The translations under genes and the position numbers were made by a program. DNA of 64,000 bases from Pseudomonadota bacterium (GTDB lineage: Bacteria > Pseudomonadota > Gammaproteobacteria > Ga0077536). Below are positions 27,210-35,869 of the stretch, one piece after another; position 1 is the stretch's first letter, and every line of letters begins with the position of its first letter. The stretch spans positions 561,188-625,187 of the forward strand of contig JADJYF010000026.1 in assembly GCA_016719885.1 (NCBI GenBank). Direction: 5' to 3'. Under the pieces are notes generated by a model. That model saw only the letters and a list, made by a program, of their open reading frames with translations, was not told the DNA's origin and did no database searches.

Positions 27210-27890
27210 ATGGTGAGCAGGACCGAAGCCGAATCTCGCGAGCGCCTGATCGAAGCGATCAGGCGCGACTTTCGCGCGACCGCCTTCTCCACCGGCTGCG
27301 CCGATCTCGATGCGCAGGTCGAGAGCGCCTTGCGGCGTGTGCCGCGTGAAGCCTTCGTAGCCGAGTTCGATCGCGAATTCGCCTATGACAACCGGCCACT
27401 GGCGATTGGCCATGGGCAGACCATATCGCAGCCCTTCATCGTCGCGCTCATGACCCAGCTCGCCAAGCTCGACCGCCGCTCCGTCGTGCTCGAGATAGGC
27501 ACCGGCTCCGGTTATCAAGCAGCGGTATTGAGCTGTCTCGCCGCGCAGGTCTACAGCATCGAAATCGTCGAACCGCTGGCGCTGCAAGCGGCGGCAAGGT
27601 TGGCGCGCATGGGTTATACCAATGTCAGCGTGCGCGCCGCCGACGGCCAGCAGGGCTGGGCCGAGCACGCGCCCTACGACGCCATCGTGGTCACCGCCGG
27701 CGGCGCGGTGCCGCCGGCGCTGTACGAGCAGCTGGCCGAGGGCGGGCGCATGGTCATGCCGGTCGAACTGCGAGCCGACGAGCAGCAGCTGCGCGTCATC
27801 GACAGGATGGCGGATGGCGAGTTCGAGTCTCGCGACGTGCTGGCCGTACGTTTCGTGCCCTTGACCGGGCATACACCAGGCAACGGCTAG
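27210..27890 (+). CDS. pcm: Protein-L-isoaspartate O-methyltransferase
   Basis: A 226-residue SAM-dependent methyltransferase that repairs isoaspartyl residues in damaged proteins. It has REAFVAEFDREFAYDNRPLAIG, the substrate loop GHGQTISQPFIVALM, SAM motif I VLEIGTGSGYQAAVL and motif III-like AIVVTAGGAVPPALYEQL. ATG or upstream alternatives differ little; the 226-residue form matches the family. It ends 13 bases before the convergent symporter gene. Confidence 0.93.
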   Translation: MVSRTEAESRERLIEAIRRDFRATAFSTGCADLDAQVESALRRVPREAFVAEFDREFAYDNRPLAIGHGQTISQPFIVALMTQLAKLDRRSVVLEIGTGSGYQAAVLSCLAAQVYSIEIVEPLALQAAARLARMGYTNVSVRAADGQQGWAEHAPYDAIVVTAGGAVPPALYEQLAEGGRMVMPVELRADEQQLRVIDRMADGEFESRDVLAVRFVPLTGHTPGNG

Positions 27891-27903
27891 AACCGCGCAG
27901 CGC

Positions 27904-29193
27904 TCAGCTGTGACCGTCGCCCAACTCCCCTTCCCATTTCGACACCAGCGCGGTGGCGATGCTGTTGCCGATGACATTGGTGGCCGAGCGCCCCATGTCG
28001 AGGAAATGATCGATGCCGAGCAGCAGCAGCAATCCTGCTTCGGGTATGTTGAACTGCGCCAGCGTCGCCGCGATCACCACCAGCGAGGCGCGTGGTACAC
28101 CGGCGATGCCCTTGGAGGTCAGCATGAGGATGGCGAGCATCGCGACCTGCTGCGCCACGGACAATTCGATGCCATAGACCTGCGCGATGAACATCACGGC
28201 GAAGGTGCAATACATCATCGAGCCGTCGAGATTGAACGAATAGCCGAGCGGCAGCACGAAGCTCGCAATGCGGTTGCTGGCGCCGAAGCGCTCCACTTCT
28301 TCCAGGGTCTTGGGATAGGCCGCCTCGGAACTCGCGGTGGAGAAGGCCAGCAGCAGGGGTTCGCGCAGGCGCCGCACCAGGCGCAGCACGCGCGGCCCTA
28401 GGAACAGCGCGCCGAACGCGATCAACACGGCCCACAGGATGAGCAGGCCGAGGTAGAACTCGGCCATGAACACGCCGTACACCGCCATGATGTGGAGGCC
28501 TTCGCGCGCCACCGCGCTGGCGAGTGCGCCGAACACCGCCAGCGGCGCGGCGAGCATCACGTAGGACGTCACTTTCAGCATCACGTGACCGACCACGTCG
28601 AGCACGTCGGCCAGCAGGCGCGTGCGTTCACCCAAGGCCGCCATGGCGGTACCGAAGAACACCGCGAATACGACTATCTGCAGGATCTCGTTCCTGGCCA
28701 TGGCGTCGATGACGCTGGCCGGGATGGTGTGCTCGATGAACCCCTTCAAGGACAGCGCGGCGGTCTCGACGCCGCTGCCGGTGTCGCCAGGCGGCGTGAG
28801 CTGCATGACGCGTCCCGGCTCGAACCAGCTCACCAGCACGAGACCCAGCGTCAACGAGATCAACGACGCGAACACGAACCACGCCAGCGCCTTGCCGCCG
28901 ACGCGTCCGACCGTCACCACGTCGCCCATGCGTCCGATGCCGACCGCCAGGGTCGCGAACACCAGCGGCGCGATGATCATCTTGATGAGCCGCAGGAAAA
29001 TGAACGGCAGCAGCGCGACGCCGTCGGCGAAACGCGCGGCCTGCTGCGGCCAGCCGGCATGCACCACGTAGCCGCACACGCTGCCGGCCAGCAGCGCCAG
29101 CACGATGACCAGGGTCAGCCGGTTGGCGCCGCGCCCGTGGCCGGCCTGCTGTTCGCCGCCATGGTGGTGATGGCTGGCGGCAAGACCGCTCAC
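27904..29193 (-). CDS. Dicarboxylate/amino acid:cation symporter (DctA/GltP family)
   Basis: A 429-residue inner-membrane Na+ or H+ symporter for C4-dicarboxylates or acidic amino acids. It has about eight helices and two hairpins; family marks include the first re-entrant loop (SSEAAYPKTLEEVER), GYSFNLDGSMMYCTFAVMF and LTSKGIAGVPRASLVV. The GTG start at 29193 overlaps the VOC gene stop (GTGA). The cytoplasmic N-terminus is unusual in having a His-run (SHHHHGG), perhaps metal-binding. Co-transcribed with the VOC gene. Confidence 0.9.
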   Translation of the reverse strand: MSGLAASHHHHGGEQQAGHGRGANRLTLVIVLALLAGSVCGYVVHAGWPQQAARFADGVALLPFIFLRLIKMIIAPLVFATLAVGIGRMGDVVTVGRVGGKALAWFVFASLISLTLGLVLVSWFEPGRVMQLTPPGDTGSGVETAALSLKGFIEHTIPASVIDAMARNEILQIVVFAVFFGTAMAALGERTRLLADVLDVVGHVMLKVTSYVMLAAPLAVFGALASAVAREGLHIMAVYGVFMAEFYLGLLILWAVLIAFGALFLGPRVLRLVRRLREPLLLAFSTASSEAAYPKTLEEVERFGASNRIASFVLPLGYSFNLDGSMMYCTFAVMFIAQVYGIELSVAQQVAMLAILMLTSKGIAGVPRASLVVIAATLAQFNIPEAGLLLLLGIDHFLDMGRSATNVIGNSIATALVSKWEGELGDGHS

Positions 29194-29714
29194 GCGGGGA
29201 ACGAACGCACCGGGTTGCTGCCGTCCCAGCCCTTGGCCGCGTCCTCGACCATCAGGAACAGGTTCTTGAACACGTCGTTGTTGTCCCACAGCTCGATGTA
29301 GTGGCCGACGCTCGCGACGGTATCGAAGTAGGTCAGCTCGGCGCCGCCCAGCGTGCACTGGAAGGCGGCGCGGTGACCCTTGGCGACGTAATGAGCGCAG
29401 GTCGCGGCATAGTCGACCGGCATCAAGCCGAAGTGGTGCACGCCGACGCGACCGGCATCGAGGAATTCCTTGTATACCGACGGCTCGTCGTTGTGCTGCT
29501 GGATGAGCTCGATCTGCAGGTCGCCGCTGTTACCGACCGCGAGCGAAATATCCACGTTCGACGGTTTGCCGTAGAAACGCTGGTCGGCGAGCGGTGCATG
29601 ATCCATGCGAAAGAACGGCCCGACCTTCAGCATGCCGGTCCAGTAGTCGAGCGCGGCATCGAGGTCGCGCACCACGTAGGCAAGCTGGCGCACGGTATAC
29701 AAGGGTTGGGTCAT
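29190..29714 (-). CDS. VOC (glyoxalase/dioxygenase) superfamily protein
   Basis: A 174-residue vicinal-oxygen-chelate protein. It begins with the usual AYVVRDLDAALDYWTGMLKVGPFF, has QIELIQQHNDEPSVYKEF and a metal-site VGVHHFGLMPVDY, and ends with SVGHYIELWDNN. Similar proteins act as glyoxalases, epimerases or ring-cleavage enzymes; the substrate is unknown. It is coupled to the dicarboxylate symporter gene by a 4-base overlap, suggesting a role in catabolism of the imported acid. Confidence 0.8.
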   Translation of the reverse strand: MTQPLYTVRQLAYVVRDLDAALDYWTGMLKVGPFFRMDHAPLADQRFYGKPSNVDISLAVGNSGDLQIELIQQHNDEPSVYKEFLDAGRVGVHHFGLMPVDYAATCAHYVAKGHRAAFQCTLGGAELTYFDTVASVGHYIELWDNNDVFKNLFLMVEDAAKGWDGSNPVRSFPA

Positions 29715-29831
29715 GGCCTGTCCTCGGCGTGATAGGGACCTGGATTAGAGCAAAACACGGCGCAAAGTCGAAGCGCTATCATGCGCGGCCTGGGCCAGGC
29801 GTGCTGGCCGCCAACCAAAGACTCGCGCAGC

Positions 29832-30854
29832 ATGACTGAACGCATCCTCGTCGAAGGCGTGGGCAGCGTCGGCGGCCTCCTGGCCGGCGAACTGCTGCAT
29901 CACGGTCACGCCCTCACCCTGGTCACCGGCAATGTCGCCATCACCGACGCCATCCGCGCCCGCGGTCTGGCCATCGAAACGCCCGAACAGCGCTACACGG
30001 TCGCCGCCGAGGCCTACACGGCGCTCGACGAATTGCCGCGCGATGCGCGCTTCGACAGCGCCTGGCTGCTGATGATGGCCGGCGCGGTGGAAGATGCGGC
30101 GCGCGCCACCCTGCCATGGCTGACGCGCGATGGCAGCCTCGTGTCGTTTCAGAACGGCATGGTCGGTGAGCGCATCGCCGCGCTGTGCGGCGCCGAGCGG
30201 GTGGTGAATGTCAGCGTGGTGTTCGGCGCCGTCATGACCGCGCCGGGCTGCTACACGCGCAACACGCGTGGCGCGCTGTTCATCGGCCAGCCCGGCGTGC
30301 ATGAGCCGACGCCGCGCCTCGCCGCCTTGAAGGCCCTGCTCGATGTCGCGGCGCCAACCACCATCAGCGCCAACATCGAAGGCGTGTTGTGGGCCAAGCT
30401 CGCGTGGAACTGCGCGGTGTCGGGCCTGTGCGCGGTGGCCAACACCGTGCTCGGTGAACTGGTGGTGACGCCGAGCGGCCAGGAAGCGTTTCTTGGCGTG
30501 TATCGCGAAGCGCTCGATACCGCGCACGCCTATGGCATCCACGAGGAGCGCATCGTCATCGACCATGCGCGTTTCTACCTGCCGCGCGACGCCGGGCCGG
30601 TAACCCGCGCGGCATGCCGCGACGCGGTGGCCGGTCTCGTCGAGCGCTATGGCGCGGTGCTGCCGTCGGCCCTGCAAAGTCTGCGGCGCGGACGCCGCAC
30701 CGAGATCCCCTACCTCAATGGTTACCTGGCCGACAAGGCCGCGGCCATCGGCCGGCCCGCGCCCTTGAACGCACGCATAGCAAAGATGATCGAAGAGATT
30801 GAAAGCGGGCAACGCGCGATGGGGCCCGCCAATATCGAGGCGCTCTTACCGTAG
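29832..30854 (+). CDS. panE: Ketopantoate reductase family protein (2-dehydropantoate 2-reductase)
   Basis: A 340-residue NADPH-dependent reductase; PanE makes pantoate for CoA synthesis. It shows a Rossmann start with VEGVGSVGGLLAGEL, FQNGMVGERI, the catalytic Lys and Asn in WAKLAWNCAVSGLCAV, and RRTEIPYLNGYL near the end. The first Gly of the usual GxGxxG is replaced (EGVGSVG has the needed spacing). As panE-like paralogs of other function exist, the symbol is provisional. Its TAG stop is the first three bases of repeat R2. Confidence 0.8.
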   Translation: MTERILVEGVGSVGGLLAGELLHHGHALTLVTGNVAITDAIRARGLAIETPEQRYTVAAEAYTALDELPRDARFDSAWLLMMAGAVEDAARATLPWLTRDGSLVSFQNGMVGERIAALCGAERVVNVSVVFGAVMTAPGCYTRNTRGALFIGQPGVHEPTPRLAALKALLDVAAPTTISANIEGVLWAKLAWNCAVSGLCAVANTVLGELVVTPSGQEAFLGVYREALDTAHAYGIHEERIVIDHARFYLPRDAGPVTRAACRDAVAGLVERYGAVLPSALQSLRRGRRTEIPYLNGYLADKAAAIGRPAPLNARIAKMIEEIESGQRAMGPANIEALLP

Positions 30855-30953
30855 GTGCGAATTCATTCGCACACTGCGCTTGTCAGGCTGAAGCCTGACC
30901 CACGAGGAGAGCACTGGCCAACCAGCTTGAATGTGCGAATGAATTCGCACCTA
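30852..30953. repeat. Nested inverted repeats, families B and A (copy R2)
   Basis: Family B arms, TAGGTGCGAATTCATTCGCA-type at 30852-30873 and its reverse complement at 30932-30953, enclose a family A palindrome (TGTCAGGCTGAAGCCTGACC-type) at 30881-30903. The block fills the space between the convergent panE and SirB1 genes. The left end supplies the panE stop TAG. The layout is the same as in copy R5. Confidence 0.9.
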
Positions 30954-30978
30954 CAGGGTGACGCATGCCTCGCCGTGC

Positions 30979-31743
30979 TCAATTCAAACTCGACGGCTTC
31001 GCTTCGATGGTCGCGAGCCTGGCGGTGAGTTGCGCGCGCAGCGCATCGTGCGGTGCGAGCTCGATGGCGCATTCGAGTTCATGGCGCGCCATGCCCGGCA
31101 CGCCCAAGGCCAGCCACGATTCGACGCGCTCCATGTGGATGGCCAAGGGTTGTGGCGCCACCGCCAGCTGGTAATCGGACAACTCGATGACCTCGGCGTG
31201 ATTGCCCTGGCCGAGCGCCAACAGGCGCAGGTTGTTCAACATGCGCAGCATCACGTCGATGGGCGACGCGACCTGGAAGGCGCCCTCGTCCGGCAATGCG
31301 TTGGCGGCCAGCCACGCCTGGCAGTTGTCACGCGAAGTGAGCTGCATGGTGAAGGGGTCGACCAGTTGCCCATCGATGGCGACCAGGAAGTGTCGCGGGA
31401 AATTGATGCCGACCGCGGCGAGACCGCGGCGCTCGGCCACGCCGATCAACACCATGGCCAGCGAGATCGGTATGCCGCGCCGGCTGCGCAAGACCTCGAC
31501 CAGCGAACTGTTGGCCACGCGGTAGTAGTCGCTGGCGCCGGCGAAGCCCGCGCGTTGCAGGCAGGCGGCGATGTGCGCGGCATCGTCGCCGGCCTCGGCG
31601 GCGAGGCGCGTCAATTCGGCGCGGCACCAGTCGGCATCGAAATCCTTGGCGATGGCGCGTCCGACCAGCAGCGCGGCTTCGACTGCGCCGCGCGGCGCGG
31701 CGGCGAAGGCGCGAAATTCTTCCAACAGCTTGGGGTTGCTCAT
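30979..31743 (-). CDS. SirB1 family transglutaminase-like/TPR protein
   Basis: A 254-residue protein with an N-terminal transglutaminase-like domain (NSSLVEVLRSRRGIPISLAM, GINFPRHFLVAIDG, LVDPF) and a C-terminal TPR region, as in E. coli SirB1. The usual catalytic Cys is absent here (the segment reads SRRGIPISL), as in many SirB1 proteins, so it is probably non-enzymatic. ATG 31743 (MSNPKLLEEF) is preferred; the longer frame would use a TTG. Role unknown. Confidence 0.83.
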   Translation of the reverse strand: MSNPKLLEEFRAFAAAPRGAVEAALLVGRAIAKDFDADWCRAELTRLAAEAGDDAAHIAACLQRAGFAGASDYYRVANSSLVEVLRSRRGIPISLAMVLIGVAERRGLAAVGINFPRHFLVAIDGQLVDPFTMQLTSRDNCQAWLAANALPDEGAFQVASPIDVMLRMLNNLRLLALGQGNHAEVIELSDYQLAVAPQPLAIHMERVESWLALGVPGMARHELECAIELAPHDALRAQLTARLATIEAKPSSLN

Positions 31744-31864
31744 GGCGATCAATTCTAGCGGCAGCGCGACGGCGCGTTCGACGGCTTGCATCAGGCGGGG
31801 AACATCGCACAATGCGGCCAGCCCGGCCGCCGGCCGTGCACGTCAAAACAGGAGCCAACCGTCC

Positions 31865-32320
31865 ATGAGTGACCCGATACGTGAAGCCAGCGAATCTGGC
31901 TGGATTGCCCAGCACCGCGAAAAATACCTGAAGGACGGCGCGGCCGGCCACCTGTGGGATTCGACCTTCGCCGGCGGCCCGGGCCCACTGCCGACCCTGC
32001 TGCTGACCACCACCGGCGCCAAGTCCGGCGCCGAATCGGTGATGCCGCTGCTGTACGGCAAGGTCTCCGGCGGCTACGCCATCATCGCTTCGAAGGGCGG
32101 CGATCCCAAGCATCCCGGCTGGTACCACAACCTGGCCAAGCAGCCCGAATGCAAGGTGCAGGTCGCCGACGACGTCTTCAAGGCGCGCTCACGCGTGGCG
32201 AGCGGCGCCGAGCGCAAGGCCATCTGGGACCAGATGGCGGCCATGTACCCGCCCTTCACCGCCTACCAGGCCAAGACCGCGCGCGAGATCCCGGTCATCG
32301 TGCTCGAGCCGGTGAAGTGA
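31865..32320 (+). CDS. Nitroreductase/deazaflavin (F420)-dependent oxidoreductase family protein, Ddn-like
   Basis: A 151-residue split-barrel protein of the F420H2-dependent quinone reductase (Ddn, PF04075) family. The hallmark stretches are LLTTTGAKSGAESVMPLLY, AIIASKGGDPKHPGWYHNL and MYPPFTAYQAKTAREIPVIVL. Most characterised members are actinobacterial and use F420; in a proteobacterium it may use F420 if made, or another flavin. Start ATG 31865, divergent from SirB1. It may be horizontally acquired. Confidence 0.83.
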   Translation: MSDPIREASESGWIAQHREKYLKDGAAGHLWDSTFAGGPGPLPTLLLTTTGAKSGAESVMPLLYGKVSGGYAIIASKGGDPKHPGWYHNLAKQPECKVQVADDVFKARSRVASGAERKAIWDQMAAMYPPFTAYQAKTAREIPVIVLEPVK

Positions 32321-32339
32321 TGTGCCGGCCGGCGCGCCG

Positions 32340-33230
32340 TCACGACGCGCCGGCCAGGTAATCGGCGAGGAAGTCGACGAACACCCGCACGCGGCTCGGC
32401 ACGTGACGGGTATGCGGGTAGACCGCGTACACACCGAGATCATAGCCACTGAACTGCTCCAGCAGCGGCACCAGCCGCCCCGCTTCCAGATCGTCCCGCA
32501 CCACGAACTCGGGGCACAGCCCGATACCCGCGCCGCTGACCAGGAAGTGGCGCACCATCAATGCGCTGTTGACCTGCAACGCGCCGCTGACGCGCACGTT
32601 GATGGTTCGCGTGCCGCGCCGGAATCGCCAGGTGCCGGGCTGGCGCAGGTTGGCGTCGAGCACCAGGTCGTGCGCGGCGAGCTGTTCCGGGGTGCGCGGC
32701 ACGCCGCGCCTGGCGAGGTATTCCGGCGCCGCGCAGGTGATGATGGAACTCGAGGCCAGACGCCGTGCCAGCAGGCTCGAATCCTCCAGCTGGCCGACCC
32801 GGATCGCGACATCGAAGCCGTTGTCGACCAGGTCGACGATGCGATCGGTCAACACCAGTTCCACCTTGAGATCGGGAAAGCGGCGCAGGAACTCGCGCAT
32901 GGCGGCCGACAGGTGCAACTCGGCGAAGGTCTGGGGGCCGGCCACCCGCAACAGGCCGCGCGGCGAGGCTTCGCTCTGCCGGACATTCGATTCGAGATCG
33001 TCGAGTTCGGCCAGCACCTGTGCGCAGCGCTCCTGGTAGCGACGCCCGGCCTCGGTCAAACGCACCTGGCGGGTGGTGCGGACCAGGAGCTGCACGCCAA
33101 GGGACGCTTCGAGCATCGCGACCTGCTTGCTGACCACCGCCTTGGAGCGACCGAGCAGCCGCGCGGCGCTGGAGAAATTGCCGCTTTCGGCCACCTTGGC
33201 GAATGCGCGCATGGCACTCAGCTTGTCCAT
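32340..33230 (-). CDS. LysR family transcriptional regulator
   Basis: A 296-residue LTTR. The N-terminal winged helix (MRAFAKVAESGNFSSAARLL, KAVVSKQVAMLEASLGVQLL, RQVRLTEAGRRY) is intact and is followed by the substrate-binding-like effector domain with the usual hinge. It is divergent from an extradiol dioxygenase-family gene with 80 bases between starts, so it likely controls that gene. The effector is probably an aromatic compound. Confidence 0.92.
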   Translation of the reverse strand: MDKLSAMRAFAKVAESGNFSSAARLLGRSKAVVSKQVAMLEASLGVQLLVRTTRQVRLTEAGRRYQERCAQVLAELDDLESNVRQSEASPRGLLRVAGPQTFAELHLSAAMREFLRRFPDLKVELVLTDRIVDLVDNGFDVAIRVGQLEDSSLLARRLASSSIITCAAPEYLARRGVPRTPEQLAAHDLVLDANLRQPGTWRFRRGTRTINVRVSGALQVNSALMVRHFLVSGAGIGLCPEFVVRDDLEAGRLVPLLEQFSGYDLGVYAVYPHTRHVPSRVRVFVDFLADYLAGAS

Positions 33231-33262
33231 CCGTCCCTCTGTATTGTCTTCGAAAACGAAAC

Positions 33263-33275
33263 AACGAATTTCGTT
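33263..33275. promoter_or_regulatory. Candidate LysR operator
   Basis: AACGAATTTCGTT is a perfect palindrome around one T, in the middle of the short divergent region. A second inverted pair, TTCG-AAAA-CGAA, lies just before it at about 33249-33260. Position between divergent regulator and target genes is typical of LTTR recognition sites. Confidence 0.45.
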
Positions 33276-33310
33276 CGGGCGGGATTGTATCGCCTTGGTC
33301 AGGGTCCATA

Positions 33311-34171
33311 ATGCCGGGCTTGTGCCCTGCGCACCCCCCTGCCCCCGGGACGGCCGTCATCGATCACATCGCATCCTTGTTCGTCTCCCACGGCGCGCCC
33401 ACCATCGCGCTGGAAGACCGGCCGGCGCGGCACTTCTTGCACAGCCTCGGAGCGACGCTGGTGCGGCCGCGCGCCATCGTCGCCGTCACCGCCCATTGGG
33501 AGACCGACGAAGTACAGGTGGCGAGCGGCGCGCGGCCCGCTACCATCCACGACTTCTTCGGCTTTCCCCAGGCGCTGTTCGACATGCGCTACGACGCAAG
33601 CGGCGACGCCGCCCTCGCCCACGACATCGCGGCGCGCCTGCAAGCGGCCGGCATCGCCGCCCGTTGCGACGACAGCCGGGGCTTCGATCACGGCACCTGG
33701 ATACCGCTCGCCTGCATGTACCCGGCCGCCGACATCCCGGTGGTGCAGGTGTCGGTGTGCCCAGCCCAGTCACCGCTGTTCCATTTCCGCGTGGGTCGCG
33801 CGCTGGCCGGGCTGCGCCATGACAACGTACTGGTGATGGGCTCGGGCTCGGTCACGCACAACCTCGCCGATTTCCGCGCCCAGCGCGGCACCGCGCAGGC
33901 CGAACACACGCCGCCCTATTGCGAACAATTCTGCGAGTGGCTGGCGGCGCGCATCGCCGCCGGCGACAGCGACGCGGTGCTTGGCTATCGCGACTGCGCC
34001 CCGCACGGCGCACGCGCCCATCCGAGTCCCGAACATTTCCTGCCCTTGCATGTCGCACTCGGCGCCGCCGGCGTGTCATGGTCGGGCGAGCGGCTGCACC
34101 ACAGCTACATGTACGGTGTGGTGGCCATGGATGCCTATGCCTTTCGTTCCGGTCACGCCGCCGTTCATTGA
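33311..34171 (+). CDS. DODA-type extradiol aromatic ring-opening dioxygenase
   Basis: A 286-residue class III extradiol dioxygenase-like enzyme (4,5-DOPA dioxygenase / YgiD family) using Fe(II) or Zn. Metal-site segments are LFVSHGAPTIAL with its His, TAHWETDEVQV, GFDHGTWIPLACMYP and GSGSVTHNL, and SPEHFLPLHVALGAAG. The start ATG 33311 is the only near candidate; no strong ribosome site is visible. It is the probable target of the divergent LysR. Confidence 0.87.
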   Translation: MPGLCPAHPPAPGTAVIDHIASLFVSHGAPTIALEDRPARHFLHSLGATLVRPRAIVAVTAHWETDEVQVASGARPATIHDFFGFPQALFDMRYDASGDAALAHDIAARLQAAGIAARCDDSRGFDHGTWIPLACMYPAADIPVVQVSVCPAQSPLFHFRVGRALAGLRHDNVLVMGSGSVTHNLADFRAQRGTAQAEHTPPYCEQFCEWLAARIAAGDSDAVLGYRDCAPHGARAHPSPEHFLPLHVALGAAGVSWSGERLHHSYMYGVVAMDAYAFRSGHAAVH

Positions 34172-34210
34172 CGGCGACGCGGCCTTTCATCAACGCAGCA
34201 GGAGAACATC

Positions 34211-34789
34211 ATGCAACTCATTTCCAAGGGCACGCTCGCGGCCGCGGTTTTCGGTCTGACCGGCGCGTTCAGCGCGCTCGCGCCGGCCGCCGACTTCCAG
34301 ATTGATCCGACCCATTCGTTCATCGAATTCAAGATCCAGCATTTGGGCTACAGTTGGATGTTCGGCCGCTTCGACAAGCTGGCCGGCAACTTCAGCTACG
34401 ATCCGGCCAAGCCGGAAGCGAGCAGCATCGCCATCGAGGTCGACACCACCTCGATCAACACCAATCACGCCGAGCGCGACAAGCACCTGCGCAGCAAGGA
34501 ATTCCTGGAAGTCGACAAGTTTGCCAAGGCGACTTTCAAGAGCACCGGCTACAAGGGCACGGCCGACAAGGGCGTGCTGTCCGGCGTGTTGAGCTTCCAT
34601 GGCGTCGACAAGCCCATCGAAGTTGCGGTCAGCAAGGTCGGTGAAGGCAAGGACCCGTGGGGCGGCTACCGCGCCGGCTTCATCGGCACCTACACCATGA
34701 CGCGCGCCGACTTCGGCGTGAACTACGAGCTCGGGCCGGCTTCGACCTCCGTCGAACTGACTTTCGGCATCGAAGGCACCAAGAAGTAA
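34211..34789 (+). CDS. YceI family periplasmic protein
   Basis: A 192-residue secreted lipocalin-like protein that binds polyisoprenoid-type lipids. It has a Sec signal peptide (to about residue 27, APAAD), then the YceI core FQIDPTHSFIEFKIQHLGYS, RDKHLRSKEFLEVDKFAKATF and DFGVNYELGPASTSVEL. AGGAG precedes the ATG by 6 bases. It may function in stress or envelope isoprenoid handling. It may share a transcript with the CDGSH gene 64 bases on. Confidence 0.92.
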   Translation: MQLISKGTLAAAVFGLTGAFSALAPAADFQIDPTHSFIEFKIQHLGYSWMFGRFDKLAGNFSYDPAKPEASSIAIEVDTTSINTNHAERDKHLRSKEFLEVDKFAKATFKSTGYKGTADKGVLSGVLSFHGVDKPIEVAVSKVGEGKDPWGGYRAGFIGTYTMTRADFGVNYELGPASTSVELTFGIEGTKK

Positions 34790-34853
34790 AACCGCGCCCG
34801 GCGCCCGGCCATCAAGCCGGGCGCGACGCGCCGCCAACACCAGGGAGATAGAC

Positions 34854-35093
34854 ATGACTGAACCCGTCCGCGCCTCGAACACCCCCTACGCCGTCGACGT
34901 CGAAGCCGGCAAGAGCTACTGGTGGTGCGCCTGTGGCAAGAGCGCCAAGCAGCCGTTCTGCGACGGCGCGCACAAGGACACCGGCATCACGCCGCTGAAA
35001 TACGACGCCACCGAATCCAAGAAGGTCTATTTCTGCGGCTGCAAGGCGACCGCCAAGCAACCGATGTGCGACGGCTCGCATTCGAAGGGCTGA
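34854..35093 (+). CDS. CDGSH iron-sulfur domain protein (double motif)
   Basis: A 79-residue protein with two CDGSH-type [2Fe-2S] sites: CACGKSAKQPFCDGAH and CGCKATAKQPMCDGSH, each C-x-C-x9-C-x3-H. Such small proteins hold redox-active, labile clusters. The SD GGGAG is upstream. The role in bacteria is unclear; it may relate to redox or iron sensing. Confidence 0.93.
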   Translation: MTEPVRASNTPYAVDVEAGKSYWWCACGKSAKQPFCDGAHKDTGITPLKYDATESKKVYFCGCKATAKQPMCDGSHSKG

Positions 35094-35117
35094 AGCGTTC
35101 CGCTGAGTCCGTTTCAC

Positions 35118-35198
35118 TGTGGGTCAGACTTCAGTCTGACATGCACGCAGCGGCCCATGCGCTGATCGTGTCGGTGTCAGACTGAAGTCCGACCCACA
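35118..35198. repeat. Inverted repeat, family A (copy R3)
   Basis: GTGGGTCAGACTTCAGTC-type arm at 35118-35140 and its complement at 35176-35198 (with one change) enclose 35 bases. It lies between the convergent CDGSH and CMD genes. Confidence 0.88.
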
Positions 35199-35211
35199 AT
35201 TTGTTTACCCC

Positions 35212-35766
35212 TCAGATATCCCACCCCGGCAAGCCCTCGTCGGGCTGCACACCGAAAGAATTCAAGGCCATCGACACCAGGTTGTACTGGCCGACGGTGA
35301 ACACCATGTCCATCAACTGCTCGGTGGTGAGCAGCTTGGCCAGCGCATTCCAGGTCGCGTCGCTGACGAACGCATCGGCATGCAGTTCGTCGGTGGCCTG
35401 CAGTAACAGGCGGTCGAGCTCCGACAGGCCCGGCGTCGACGGCCCGCTCTTGGCGCTGCGGATCTCGTCATCCGTCATGCCATAGCCGCGCGCCACTTGC
35501 ACGTGCTGTCCCCACTCGTAGCCGGCCTTGCACAGGTAGCCGATGCGCAGGATCAGCAGTTCGCGCTCGCGGGGCGCGAGGCTCTGCTTGAACAGCACAT
35601 GGTTGGCGAACACCATCCAGCGCTTCATCAGATCGGCGTGGTTGGTCATGGTCTTGAAGATGTTGAAGTCGCTGCCGGCCTTGATGAAGGGCTGCATGGC
35701 TTCGCGGGCGGTGGCGTTCCATTGGTCGGATTCGAGCGGCGGAATACGGGGCGCGGAAAGGCGCAT
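35212..35766 (-). CDS. Carboxymuconolactone decarboxylase (CMD/AhpD-like) family protein
   Basis: A 184-residue AhpD-fold protein. The core ERELLILRIGYLCKAGYEWGQHVQVARGYGMTD has the conserved Glu, one Cys (LCKAGYEWGQH, in place of the CxxC of peroxidases) and His. With a single Cys, this is more like gamma-CMD than an alkylhydroperoxidase. Function unknown. ATG 35766. It lies downstream of DUF454 on the same strand. Confidence 0.85.
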   Translation of the reverse strand: MRLSAPRIPPLESDQWNATAREAMQPFIKAGSDFNIFKTMTNHADLMKRWMVFANHVLFKQSLAPRERELLILRIGYLCKAGYEWGQHVQVARGYGMTDDEIRSAKSGPSTPGLSELDRLLLQATDELHADAFVSDATWNALAKLLTTEQLMDMVFTVGQYNLVSMALNSFGVQPDEGLPGWDI

Positions 35767-35869
35767 GGCTAGGCTCCCTGGTTGCGGATGAAGATGCGCG
35801 ACATCATCCCAACGGAAGTCATGCGCGCACCAGCCCCCGAAGCGGGGTGCGGCGGCGGTCGAGACCGCG

